Below are positions 47,040 through 58,930 of a DNA stretch of 64,000 bases, piece by piece (the first letter of the stretch is position 1; every line of letters begins with the position of its first letter). The notes under the pieces were generated by a model. The model worked only from the letters and a program-made list of their open reading frames with translations, searched no databases and was not told the origin of the DNA. The stretch spans positions 90,741,137 through 90,805,136 of the forward strand of contig CM045988.1 of the NCBI GenBank assembly GCA_025175895.1, read 5' to 3'. A program made the position numbers and the translations under genes. The stretch comes from Wurfbainia villosa. Its lineage: Eukaryota; Streptophyta; Magnoliopsida; Zingiberales; Zingiberaceae.

Positions 47040-48187
47040 ATCTCCCCCTTTTTGATGTGTGACAATCCGTTTAAATTAGGTAAACAAATAACAATAACAT
47101 AAGCAAGGAAAGCATGTAAATAAAAATATGAGTATAACAACTCCCCCTTAAGACATGCTAAATTTTCTCTTTTAGCATGATTAACTTAAACCTATCAATT
47201 CTCCCCCTTTGACATCATCAAAAATATTATCCAAATGTTATAATCCAAGATATCAACTCTAAGGAGGAAAAAATACCCAAAACCAAACAAAACCTGATAA
47301 AATCATGTTACTATACTCGTAGATTACATCGATCATTAGTTAGGACTACGATCATTGGCACAAATTTTAGATTTTCTGATTTTCTGGACGAAATTCAGAA
47401 ATGCACTAGAAATTCCAAAAAATTTAAAAAATCGTGAAATTTTGAAAACACATTTCTTTTAAAGTCCTTTATCAGTGAAAAATGAGTTTTCATGAAAATT
47501 ACTTATATTTTTAATGATTTACCAAAAATCCAAAAGCTTCAAAAACAATTAATATTTTGATTAAGTTTGTATCAATTTTAACACCTAGTTTTGCATTAGA
47601 TTGTTTCAAAACATGAAAACACAGATTTTAAAGTAAGAAATGGTTTTGAAAATATATAAAATATTCAACCATGATCTTTGGGCAATATGTCTATGAATTA
47701 AACATATGTTTTCCCCATGATTGATCTATTATTGCTATTTTGATACTTTAAATGACCATCTAAATGTCATAGGCATTAGTGGACCATTAATATCATCCTA
47801 ACATCTCACTCATGCTAAGTTTTCAATCAAGGTTATCCTTATGGTGAGTGTGAGATGTTTCTAAAGGTATTTATGTATTTAACCTTCAAATTCATGCAAT
47901 TCTACCCATGATTAAATATCATTCTAACATACTACATGATCATATCGACATATATGCATTGATTTCACATTATGATCATGAAACAAATGTGTCAATCAAT
48001 TTGTAATTATACATTTGGTATAAAATCATGATAATAAGTCAAGTATCTCCCAAAGCATGATTTAAACTATTTATGAGTGCATTATCATCACCTAACACTA
48101 TTTCAAAAATTAAGTCTCGATCATCCTAAGTCAACCAAATAAGATGATATGAGTAAAATTCTTTTGGTTGACTAACCTAGGGTTTTC
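47040..48187 (-). other. 3' non-coding part of element B
   Basis: It is the reverse counterpart of 22348-23687 in A2, with the PPT (minus) at 47053-47040 and further CTCCCCC words at 47140-47210. No coding frame. Confidence 0.75.
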
Positions 48188-49416
48188 CTAACCCTTAAGG
48201 ATGGATTTAGAAACCCAATACAAGTTCTTTCCTATAGGGTTCACTAAATATTCTTTAGGGATCCATTTTCTAGCTATTGTCTTGTTTTTGGCTTGACCCC
48301 TAGCAATCAAACATTTATAGGTCTTTTCATTTGTCTTTCCCTTATAACCTAGGCCTTTTCTATTGAAGCTTTCCCTTTGGCTCCCTATGATCATGTTTAA
48401 TGTATTGGAGCCAATTGTGAATTTTTTTGGGGCTTTAGTCAAATGGTCTATCTTTTCTCTTAAAGCCCTATTTTCCTCAATGCATGCATCATTAACATTA
48501 AAAGACATATAATTATCATGTGTGCATGCATCATCATGACTAGAAGAAATATTATCATTAATATTTAAGCATACTTGTTCTAATTTTTCTTCTAGGGTCT
48601 TAATTTGATCTACATGCTCTTATTTTTCTTTTTGGCCCTAAATAAATTCCTAATTAAGCTAGAAATCATGGAAACTATTTTCTTGGGAGTAAGATTCGTT
48701 ACTATAGTTTTCATGTCTTCTTCTTCGGATGAAGAGGATGATGATGAGCCTCCCCTTCACTAGAGCTCTCCTCACTTGTGCTTGATTTTTCTTGCTCGGA
48801 GGAGGAGGTGTCTAGATCATCAAATGTCATCAAGGCAAGATTTGTGACAAAAGTGTTTTCTTCCTCCGATGATGATGATGAGCAAGGATCATCCCATGTC
48901 CTTGCCTTAAGTGCTTTGGTCTTTCCTTTTTCTTTGGCCTTCTTCTCTTCTTCCTTCTTCTTGCTCCCCTTCTTCTTTTCTTCTTATCTCCTCCTTTCTT
49001 CTTTGCTCTTGTTCAAGAGGGGACAATCATCTCTTATATGTCCCTCTTATTGGCAATTATAGCAAATGATTTTCCTCTTGTGCCTTCTCCTATCATAAGA
49101 TTTGTTAAATTTTAAATTTCTTAAGACACGTCTTACCTTCCTTACCATATAAGCATCTTCATTGCTATTCATGGAGTATGAGGAGGATGCTTCTTCTTCG
49201 GAGGAGGGAGTCTCTATCTTCTTCTTCTTCCCCTTGTTGGCCACTAGTGCCACTCCCCTTGATGGCTTGATACTTAATTCTTCAATTACTCCCTCAAGCC
49301 TTGTTTCGTGGAGCTCCATGGTTGAGAAGAACTCCTCTAAAGTGCTAACTTCTAGATTTTTGGAGATGTAGAAAGAGTCCATCATTGAGCTCCACTTCGA
49401 GGACCGGGGAAAGGCA
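48188..49416 (-). pseudogene. Gag of element B, 3' part, broken
   Basis: On the minus strand from 49416 it reads SMMDSFYISKNLEVSTLEEF, ELHETRLEGVIEE, then the zinc knuckle region near 49060 (CYNCQ, then a changed second half). Lys/Glu-rich and Ser/acidic stretches follow, then the C-terminal block to WIPKEYLVNPIGKNLYWVSK and ILKG-stop at 48190-48188. Closely similar to the intact A2 Gag but split by stops and shifts. The N-terminal part lies beyond A3. Confidence 0.85.
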
Positions 49417-49421
49417 TCTAT

Positions 49422-50655
49422 TGTTAGGGCAATCTCTTGCCATGATAAGGTTTTGATGTGTGTGGCAAAGGGTTTAAGTTAGGGTGTTATGATGATTTGA
49501 TATGTGCGTTGAAGTCGTGCAAGACTTAGTAATTCGCACATGGAGTCGTGGCGAGTTTCACATCTCATCACTCGGGCCTTGAGTCGGTGAAGGATTGCTT
49601 TGCGAAAGCCATGCGCTTGGAGCATCCGAGGGACCGCCGGACGAGGAGCTTGGAGTGAAGCCGGAGGAAGTAGACTTCGAGGCAAGAGACGCGAAGGAGC
49701 ATTGCAGAGTCGTGCGCCTGATGCTGCCAAGGGACGTGGCCGTGAACGAAGAGAACTTCGAAGGCGAGGGACTCCGAAGGATGAGAGTGAGCGATTGTAA
49801 CCCGGGAAGGGTAGCTCTTAGGTGAAACTTGGTCATTTGGCCAAGTGTCGGATGGGTTTTCCCGACACCAGTCGACTGCCATGTCAGCAGTCGACTGCTC
49901 TAAGTCGATGGTTCGATCGACTAGTATAAGACTAGTTTAGTGCTTGGCGATCATTGCCATGGATCGGCGATCGTGATGTCGACAATGATCGATTGCCGGG
50001 AATGGCGGATCGCGATGGCTGCGACGCACAGAATGGAGTCGACTCCATTAAGCACTCGACTGATCGAGCATCAGTCGACTGATGGTAGGATCAGTCGACT
50101 GATGGTAGGATTAGTCGACTGATGCCAATATCGTTGGATGGAATCCAACATGGAAAGCGATCGTTATTGGGCAACGACTACGGGATCAGTCGACTGATCG
50201 AGGGCATCAGTCGACTGATCCTGTGTCAACGGGAAGAAACCCTCTTCCTCTATAAAAAGGAAGGGGGTAGGGCTTTGGGAGGCTAATGCTTATGCTCTAA
50301 TACTCTCCCAAAGTTCCCTAAAGCTTTGCATCCTCTTACTCAAGCTTATTTCCATTATATTTGTAAGAGGAGTGTTTTTGTTAAAAGAGGTTACCTCCAC
50401 CTAGCTTTGTGCAAAGGAGAGATCTAGTGGATAGATTGCGGAGTGATTCACCGTGGACGAATCAGACTGTGGATTAGCGGCGTAGTCGTGAACCACGTTA
50501 CATCTCGGTGTTTGTATTGGTTGTCTATCTTTTGTATTGTCTTTATTTGTATTTGTATATTCCGCTTGCGTTAACGCTTTGTAGAAGAGAGAATTCCTAC
50601 ATCCATCGTAAGAGGGCTATTCACCCCCCTCTAGCCGGCCAATCGATCCCCAACA
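49422..50655 (+). repeat. A3 5' LTR
   Basis: About 1234 bp. TATAAAAA at 50251-50258 lies between CTTCCTC and AGGAAGG, an imperfect inverted repeat. ATCAGTCGACTGAT palindromes are repeated five to six times at 50060-50220. Confidence 0.92.
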
Positions 50656-50719
50656 AGTGGTATCAGAGCCAGGTTGCTTGTCACCGGACTAACCACTGCA
50701 ACAAGCTCTTCTTCAAAAG

Positions 50720-52414
50720 ATGGTCGGCTCAAACATTCATCCACCGAAGTTTAAAGGAGAATTCACTTGGTGGAAGAAGCGAATGGAGGTATTTTTCGAA
50801 ACGGATTTTGATATCATGATTACAATGGAATCCGGTTTTGTTTTGCCTAGAGATGAAGAAGGGAAGCCAATAGAGAAATCTAGGTGGACCAAAAAGCAAA
50901 GGGAAGAGCACCTTGCAAATTCAAAAGCCAAGCACCATCTCTTTAATGTGCTCCCCCAAGAGATCAGATTGGGAATGCTCAAGTGCCAAGGAGATGTGGG
51001 AGAGATTGGTTGAACTTCATGAAGGCACTTCGGAAGCCAAACTTGCAAGGAGAGACCTCCTCCGCTCCCAACTATCCAACATAAAATTAGAAAAAGGAGA
51101 AAAGGTAACATCATTACATTCTAGGTTTAAAGAAATATTAATTGGGCTAACAAGTGTAGGAGAAAAGTTTTCCAACCGGGATATCGTAATGAAGGCCATA
51201 GATGCCTTTCGCCGGTCCTCAAGATGGAGTTCCATGGTGGACTCATTTTATATCTCCAAGAACTTAGAAGTAAGCACCTTGGAGGAATTCTTCTCAACCA
51301 TGGAGCTCCACGAAACGAGGCTTGAAGGAATACTAGAAGAACCAAGAATTCAACCTTCAAGAGGAGTAGCCTTGATGGCAAACAAGGGGAAGAAGAAGAT
51401 GGAAATCCCCTCCTCATCCGATGAAGCCTCTACCTCCTCTATGGATAGCACGGAAGAAGCCTACATGGTAAGGAAGGTAAGCCGTGCATTTAAGAATTTT
51501 AGATTTGATAAATCTCATGATAGGAATAGAAGACCAAGGGGGAAGATCATTTGTTACAATTGTCAAGGAGAGGGACACATAAGGGACAATTGTCCCCTCC
51601 TAAACAAGAGCAAAGAGGAAAGGAAAAAGAAGGAAGAAAAGAAGAAGAAGAAGGGGAGCAAGAAGAAAAAGGAAGAAGAAAAGAAAACCAAGGAAAAGGG
51701 GAAGGCCAAAGCATTCAAAGCCAAGACATGGGATGATCTTTCTTCCTCATCCTCATCCGAAGAAGAGGAACAAGTCTATTCCAATCTTGCATTGATGGCC
51801 TTCGACGACTTGGATTGCTCCTCCTCCTCAAATGAAGAATCAAGCTCAAGTGGAGAGAGAGCTCAAGTGAAGGGGGAGTCTCTACATCCTCCTCATCTGA
51901 AGAAGAAGAGGACATGGAAACTATGGTAACGAATGTCTCTCCTAAGAAAATAGTTTCCAAAATTTCTAGTTTAACTAAAGACTTATTTGGAATGAAAAAG
52001 AAAAATAAAATCATGCTTGATCAAATTAAGGCATTGGAAAATAAGCTAGAAAATGCATGCTTAAATGATAATGATAATATTTCTTCTAGCTTAAATGATG
52101 CATGCTCACATGATCTTTATGTGCCATTAGATGTTAGTGATGCATGTATAAATGAAAATAGGGTCTTAAGGGAAAAGGTAGACTATTTGACAAAAGCCCT
52201 AGAAAAGTTTACTATTGGCTCCAACACATTGAATATGATAATTGGGAGCCAAAGGGCAAGTTTTAATAAGAAAGGCCTAGGTTATAAAGAAAAGAAAAAT
52301 GAAAATGCCTACAAATGCCTAATTGCTAGAGGACAAGATAAGAAGAATGTAATAGCTAGAAAATGGATCCCCAAGGAGTATCTAGTGAACCCAATAGGCA
52401 AGAACTTATTTTAG
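50720..52414 (+). pseudogene. gag: Gag of element A3, two frameshifts and a premature stop
   Basis: From ATG 50720 it matches the A2 Gag almost residue for residue: HPPKFKGEFTWWKKRM, the helical body, then a perfect zinc knuckle CYNCQGEGHIRDNC near 51552-51593, Lys/Glu-rich region, and the end NPIGKNLF. A shift near 50960-50990 and a second near 51850-51870 (an extra AG) break the frame. A TGG to TAG change at 52412-52414 removes the last nine residues. No functional protein is expected from this copy, though it is only slightly decayed. Confidence 0.9.
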
Positions 52415-53742
52415 GTTCCAAAATCCATCCTTAAGGGTTAGAAAACCCCTAGGGTAGTCAACCATATGCAATTGACCTATATCATATTTTGGTTGACTTA
52501 GGATAGCGGGACAACATTTTTAAATAGTGTTGGGTGATGATAACGTGCCCATAAATAGATAACAATGCTTAAATCATGATGATTAATGTAATTTCTATGT
52601 ATGGTTGCAATCATGATTTATGATATTGATATTTGGCACATAATCATGAGAAATAAGTTTAAATCATGTTTTAGGTGATATTTTGCTTAATATCATCATA
52701 TAATACCTAATGCATGATTATAATTTGATGAATACATGTATTTCATGATCATAATGTGAAATTAATTCATATATGTCATTATGATCATGTAGGTTGTTAG
52801 GTTGATACTTAACCATGATAGAATTGCATGAATATAATGGTTAAGTATATACAAATACCCCCTAGGATGCATCTCACACTCACCATAGGCTACCTTGATT
52901 GAAAACTTAGCATGAGTGAGATGTTAGGATGATACAAATGTCCACTAATGCCTATGGCATTTAGATGGTCATTTAAGGTATCAAAATAGCAATAATAGAC
53001 CAATCATGGGGAAGACTTATGTTTAATTCATAGACATATTGCCCAAAGATCATGGTTGGATATTTCATATGTTTTCAAAACAATTTCTTAATCTAAAATC
53101 TATGTATTCATGTTTTGAAACAATTCAAAGCAAGACTGGGTGTTAAAATGGATACTCTTATGATCAAAAACCTAGTAGTTTTTAAAGTTTTTGGATTTTT
53201 GGCAAATATGTGGAAATATAATGATTTTTCATGAAAACCTATTTTTCACTGATAGATATACTTAAAAGAAATGTGTTCCCCAAATTTCATGATTTTTTGA
53301 ATTTTCTGGAATTTTTAACGCATTTCTGAAATTGATCCAAAATCAGAAATCTCGAAAATCATGTGCGGTCTGTATCTGAACGATCATGATGGCCTGTAAA
53401 TCAGACTAGTTGAGGCAGAATTCAGGTTTTAGAGCAATTTTTGGTATTTTTCCTTCTATTATACTTGATGTCATGAGTTTTTAACTTAGTGTTAATCTTT
53501 TTGATGGTGTCAAAGGGGGAGAGATAATTATGTTTAAGTAAATTGTGATAGGGGGAGGGAGAAATTATTAAAAAGTGATAGGGGGAGAAAATTGATAATT
53601 TGTAGAGAGAGTTTCATGGATTAAGGGGGAGTTGCATGTTGTTATATCATGTTTATGTTTACATGCTTTCTTACCTTAGAAATTTTTATCAAATGTTTTT
53701 ACCTAACTTAAACGGATTGCCACACATCAAAAAGGGGGAGAT
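52415..53742 (+). other. 3' non-coding part of A3
   Basis: It aligns to 22348-23687. It has repeated polypurine words (AAGGGGGAGAGATAATTATG, GGGGGAGGGAGAAA, AAGGGGGAGTTGC) at 53512-53640 before the PPT. No gene. Confidence 0.8.
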
Positions 53743-54919
53743 TGTTAGGGCAATCTCTTGCCATGATAAGGTTTTGATGTGTGTGGCAAAGGGTTTAAGT
53801 TAGGGTGTTATGATGATTTGATATGTGCGTTGAAGTCGTGCAGGACTTAGTAATTTGCACATAGAGCCGTGGCGAGTTTCACATCTCATCACTCGGGTCT
53901 TGAGTCGGTGAAGGATTGCTTTGCGAAAGCCGTGCACTTGGAGCATCCGAGGGACCGCCGGACGAGGAGCTTGGAGTGAAGCCGGAGGAAGTAGACTTCG
54001 AGGCAAGAGACGCGAAGGAGCATTGCAGTCGTCGCTTTGATGTTGCAGGGACGTGGCGCTGAGCGAAGAGAACCGGCGAGGACTCCGTGGGATGAGAGTG
54101 TGCGATTGTAACCCGGGAACGGGTAGCTCCTAGGTGAAAATTGGCCATTTGGCCAAGTGTCGGATAGGTTTTCGACACGGTCATTGTCATGTCATGCGGC
54201 GATCGGCCGCTCATCGATAGTTCGATCGGTGGTATAAGACCGATTTAGTGCTTAGCGGTCGGCACTATGATCGGCATCGTGATGTCGACGGCATGATCGC
54301 GGGAATGGCGGTCGATGATGGCGCTGCACGAGCGCGAATGGAGTCGACTCCATTAAGCACTCGACTGATCGAGCATCAGTCGACTGATGGCAGGATCAGT
54401 CGACTGATGCCAATACCGTTGGATGGAATCCAACGTGGAAAGCGGCCGTTATTGGGTAACGACAACGGGATCAGTCGACTGATCCCGTGTCAACGGGAAG
54501 AAACCCTCTTCCTCTATAAAAAAGAAGGGGGTAGGGCTTTGGGAGGCTAATGCTTATGCTCTAATATTCTCCCAAAGTTCTCTAAAGCTTTCCATCCTCT
54601 TACTCAAGCTTATTTCCATTATATTTGTAAGAGGAGTGTTTTTGTGAAAAGAGGTTACCTCCACCTAGCTTTGTGCAAAGGAGAGATCTAGTGGATAGAT
54701 TGCGGAGTGATTCACTGTGGACGAATCGGACCGTGGATTAGCGGCGTAGCCGTGAACCACGTTACATCTCGGTGTTTGTATTGGTTGTCTATCTTTTGTA
54801 TTGTCTTTATTTGTATTTGTATATTCCACTTGCGCTAACGCTTTGTAGAAGAGAGAATTCCGACATCCATCGTAAGAGGGCTATTCACCCCCCTCTAGCT
54901 GGCCAATCGATCCCCAACA
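53743..54919 (+). repeat. A3 3' LTR
   Basis: About 1177 bp. Similar to the 5' LTR but shorter by one or two CAGTCGACTG units, and different at 54030-54310 where palindromes are replaced by GATCGG-type sequence. TATAAAAAA at 54515-54523. Confidence 0.92.
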
Positions 54920-54924
54920 TCTAT

Positions 54925-55410
54925 TTCCTTCATTATCATATCCCGATTTGATAGCTTTTCTCCTACACTTGTTAGTCCAATTAAAATTTCTTTAAACCTA
55001 GAATGTAATGAGGTTACCTTTTCTCCCTTTTCAAGTTTGATATTTGTTAGTTGGGAGTGAAGAAGGTCTCTCCTTAGAAGCTTGGCTTCGGAAGTGTCTT
55101 CATGGAGTTCTATGAGTTTCTCTCACATTTCTTTGGCGCTTGCACATTCTCCTATCCGATTCACTTCTTGTTGGGGGAGTACATTGTATAGGTGGTGTTT
55201 TTCCTTTGAGTTCGCCAAGTACTCTTCCCTTTGCTTTTTAGTCCATCTAGACTTCTCGATTGGCTTCCCTTCTTCATCCTTAGGTATCTCGAAATCATTT
55301 TACATTATTAATAAAATTTCAAAATTGGTTTCAAAGAATACATCCATGCGTTTCTTTCACCACGCAAATTCCCCTTCAAACTTCGGTGGGTAAATGTTAG
55401 AGCCGACCAT
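54925..55410 (-). pseudogene. Gag of element B, 5' part, broken
   Basis: From ATG 55410-55408 the minus strand reads a start close to that of A2 Gag (FEGEFAWWKKRMDVFFET), an in-frame stop near 55300, then DEEGKPIEKSRWTKKQREEY, AKHHLYNVLPQQE and SLHSRFKEILIGLTSVGEKL. The frame runs into the A3 insertion and continues at 49416. It is damaged by at least two stops. Confidence 0.85.
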
Positions 55411-55473
55411 CCTTGATGTAGTGCTTGTTGCGGCAGTTAGTCCTCGACAAGCTACATTGGCTCTGATAGCACT

Positions 55474-56692
55474 TGTAGGAATGTTTGTGGCCGGCTAGAG
55501 GGGGGTGAATAGCCCTCAATCGTCGTATGATAAAATTGCTTGTCTACAAAGAATATTAGCGCAACGGAAACAAAACTAAACAAGCAATTAAGACAACAAA
55601 AAGATAAAACAATGCTAACACTAATATGTAACGTGGTTCATGGCCTCGCTGCTAATCCACGGTCCAATTCATCTCCGATGAATCACTCTGAAACCAATCC
55701 ACTATTGGTTTCTCCCTTTAGCTAAAGCAAGGTGGAGGTAAACCTTTACAACAATGAGAACACTCCTTTTACAATAGATGTGAAAGAAAACTAGAAGAAG
55801 GAGTTTCAGCTTTGTGGGGCACTTAATAGGATGTTTAGAGCATGAACATTAACCATCTAAAAGCCCCCACCATCTTTTTTTATAGAGAGGAAGCAAATCT
55901 TCCCATTAGACACTATCAGTCGATTGATGCTTTTATCAGTCAACTGATGTCGACTCCAACGACTTCTGACCAGGCCGAATTCGTGAGATCCGCGGCCGCT
56001 TTCTCCAATAGTCATATCATCAGTCGACTGATGTCGACTTTAGTCGAGTGATGACTAGCTTCTGTGTCCGTGCACAGTGCGATCAGTCGACTACTTCCCT
56101 TAATCAGTCGACTGATCGACTTGGTTCCGCAGCCAAATACCAGTCGATTTGCGATCGACTTGGAGCAGTCGACTGCCATGACATGGCAGTCGATTGATGC
56201 CGGGTAAACCTCAAACTTTACATCTGTTTGAGCATCCGGCGGTCGGGTAAACCTCAACCCTTGCGGTCGAGCCTCCGACACTTAGCCATTCGACCAAGTT
56301 CACCTAATGAGCTACTTACATTTCACTCATTCTCTCATCTCACTTGAAGTCCCTCGCCAAAGCTCTCTTCGTTCATGGCCACGTCCCTCGGCAGCATCAA
56401 GTGCACGGCTCTGCAATGCTCCTTCGCGTCTCTTGCCCTCGAAGTCTGCTTCCTTGGCTTCGCTTCAAGTCATCTCGTCTGGCGGTCCCTCGGATGCATC
56501 AAGTGCACGACTCTGCAATGCTCCTTCACCGACTCAAGCACGAGGTTGTGAGTTGGTAAAACTTGCCAAAGTTCCATGTGCGAATTACTAAGTCCTGCAA
56601 GACTCCAACGCACATATCAAATGCAATCATCCTAACTTAAACTCTTTGTCACACACTTCAAAATCATATCACATGGGTTGATTGCCCTAACA
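55474..56692 (-). repeat. B 5' LTR
   Basis: In plus-strand order it starts TGTAGGAATGTTTGTGGCCG and ends GATTGCCCTAACA. TATAAAAA on the minus strand at 55884-55877. CAGTCGACTG words at about 55915-56200. Followed by the target duplication GATGG. Confidence 0.9.
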
Positions 56693-56697
56693 GATGG

Positions 56698-57205
56698 TTC
56701 CTCTTCTTGCTCTAGCTCCGGTGTTGAGGATTGTCTCTCCTCCCCCTCAATCCTTGAGGTGGAGACTTCCTTCACTTCTTCTACTTCTATGTTGAGCATC
56801 TCTCAACTTTCAAACCTCCACATTTTTGAGCCGATGAACATTCTTCTTTGTTTTTCTCCTCTACTTGTGTCGGTGAGGACTCCTCGTAAAATTTTATCAA
56901 TTCACTCCAAAATTTCTTGACATCCTTATAATCACCTAATATACACAAGATATCATTAGAAATTAAATTACTTAGCATTTTGATTACTTTAATATTTATC
57001 TTGAATTATTCCTTAGTCCATTTCTCCACCTTGAGGATTCCTCCCTTCTTGCCCCTTGGAAGTTTGAAATCATCTGTTAGGGCACTCTAATATTTGATGT
57101 TCATCATGAGAAAGGTTTCTATTCTCGCATTCCATTAATCAAATCCATAGACTTGTAAGGAATGGGAGTGTTGATATTATGTCCCAGTCCATCTTGAAAC
57201 TTCAT
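56698..57205 (-). pseudogene. Gag of element C, 5' part, broken
   Basis: On the minus strand from ATG 57205-57203 it reads MKFQDGLGHNINTPIPYKSM, similar to the start of the E Gag, then stops. The part at 56978-56787 reads MLSNLISNDILCILGDYKDV and EESSPTQVEEKN, corresponding to the E segment near 37080. B interrupts it at 56692. Confidence 0.72.
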
Positions 57206-57314
57206 TTTCTCTTCTCCTCTAACGTTTGTACTCTCTTGGAGGTCAATCCTTGAAGAGAAGCTTTGTTGATACCATTGTAGGTCTTCTAAGTGAGCGAGCC
57301 TACTTTGATACCAA

Positions 57315-58930
57315 TTGTTCGGATCGATTTGTATGTGCTAGAGGGGAGGGGACAATTAATGATTCATCGATTTCTTGCAATTGATTGTGTTCATGCTTGT
57401 CTACAACAATGTTAGCACAATAGAAATACAGATATACGAAGATAAAATATGAGACAAGCATACAATGATTTAAGGTGGTTTGGAACCCTAGTTCATACTC
57501 CACGGTCGAGCTCTAGAGTAGCTCTAATGATGCACACTACCACTAATAAACGTCTCCTTCTCTATATGACACCGGAGGTGGAGACACCTCTTAAAATAAA
57601 TGTTTACAATAATAAACAACAAGATACAACCAAAAATGAAATACAAAAGCAAATACAAGTAAAGAGAATTTTATAAAAGATTACTTTGATTGCTTGCACT
57701 TTGGTTGTTTTTGAATGCCTTTGAAGACCTAAAGTGCAGCATCACTTCAGCTCAAAATCGCCCTAGAACCATTGCTGAAATCTTCCATCTCAAAGCTCCA
57801 TTTAAAGTATGTTGCTGGCTGATTTCACGTCTGACAATCAACTGCCAAAAGACACTAGTTAGCTGCTCCCTTATCCATTATCTCACAACGAACTAATCCA
57901 TGTAGGCTTTCGCCCAACAAATACCCTAATAGTCGACTGCCCTTATCAGCAGTCGACTACGAGACCTTTTGTGCCCTATCCACTTATGGCAAATATGTCC
58001 ATCCATGGCAGTCGATTGCTAGTGACCAGTGGACTAGTATAATACATCAGTCGACTGCCAGAGCCACAGAAGCAGTCGAGTTATAGTCGACTAGGTCATA
58101 ACCTCAATCGATTGATCGAGTCAACTACCTCTTGAGTGTTGAACACTTGACCAATCGACTGGTTCAAAATCCCATCCAACTGATAAACTTCAACTATGAG
58201 GTTTAACCCAAGTATGATCCCCTCATACTCGATTGATCGCCCTTAGTATAAACCTAAGCCTTCTAGCCACCTTTATCAGCCTCATGCCCTCAAGGTTCAT
58301 TCGACTCCTTCACCCTTCGCATTAGCCTTTAGATGTTTTCATAGACTATGTCATGCTAATCGGGTCTCCTTTGCTAAGGTTCATTTGAACTTATGTCGTC
58401 AAGACTACATGCTTGGACTTTATATTGTCAAAACCTCACCCTTGGACTTCCTTGTCAAATATTCAACTTGGACTTTCACCGCCAAGACTATACACTTGGA
58501 CTTACATCGCCAAGATTACACCCTTGAACTTTCCATTTGTCAAGTATCTAAACTTGAACTTTCACCGCCAAGACTATACACTTGGACTTACGTGACCAAG
58601 ACTATACCCTTGAACTTTCCATTTGCTAAGTATCCATACTTGGACTTCTCCATTGTCAAGAATACTATCTTAGACATTCCTTGCAAAGTCTCCAAACTTG
58701 GACTTCCACTCGAGCTAGGCCAATCTTGATTTGAGGTTGATTGCTCCAACAATCGCCTCCTAACATTCTTTTCCATATGCTTTTGGATATCCCAAACATC
58801 CACTTGTCATGGTCAACATATGATCAAAATATATTATCAAACAATGGTCAAACCCATTGTCAAATATCAAAACTCTACTCGAATTCCACTTGAGTCTAGT
58901 CAATTGTGACCTAAGTTGATTGCACAAACA
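57315..58930 (-). repeat. C 5' LTR (1616 bp)
   Basis: In plus-strand order it starts TGTTCGGATCGATTTG and ends GATTGCACAAACA. It holds CAGTCGACTG-type words (57930-58160) and an array of CTTGGACTT-based units (58380-58720), the reverse of the AAGTCCAAG array in E. PBS-like TTGGTATCAAAGTAG lies just outside its left end on the minus strand. Confidence 0.82.

Larger units (their letters stand above)
49422..54919 (+). mobile_element. Gag-only LTR element A3, inside B
   Basis: LTRs 49422-50655 and 53743-54919 begin TGTTAGGGCAATCTCTTGCC and end CGATCCCCAACA. PBS TGGTATCAGAGCC at 50658-50670; PPT AAAAAGGGGGAGAT at 53729-53742. Gag 50720-52414 has two frameshifts and a nonsense change. No pol. It is the innermost element of the right-hand nest, in the opposite strand to B. 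Confidence 0.93.
49417..54924. other. Target duplication TCTAT of element A3
   Basis: TCTAT occurs at 49417-49421 just before the A3 left LTR and at 54920-54924 just after the right LTR. Together with the restored B gag reading (minus strand, CCATAGATGCC) it proves a simple insertion. Confidence 0.92.
45890..56692 (-). mobile_element. Gag-only LTR element B, minus strand, entered by A3
   Basis: LTRs 45890-47039 and 55474-56692 start (minus strand) TGTTAGG(A/G)CAATCAACCC and end TTCCTACA. The exact target duplication GATGG is at 45885-45889 and 56693-56697. Gag runs from 55410 leftwards to 48188, interrupted by A3 at 49422-54919. The PBS at 55476-55460 is degenerate (TGCTATCAGAGCC). Gag is very close to A, but the LTR is a distinct subfamily. 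No pol. Confidence 0.9.
42549..58930 (-). mobile_element. Gag-only LTR element C, minus strand, entered by B
   Basis: The right side is its 5' LTR (57315-58930), the PBS-like TTGGTATCAAAGTAG (57299-57313 on the minus strand), and gag from 57205 leftwards. B interrupts gag at 45890-56692. Gag resumes at 45884 and ends near 44790. The left LTR (about 42549-42968) keeps only its U3 end. LTR starts TGTTGGTGCAATC or TGTTTGTGCAATC, as in E. No pol domain is seen. No target duplication could be read because the left end is deleted together with most of D2 gag. Confidence 0.8.
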
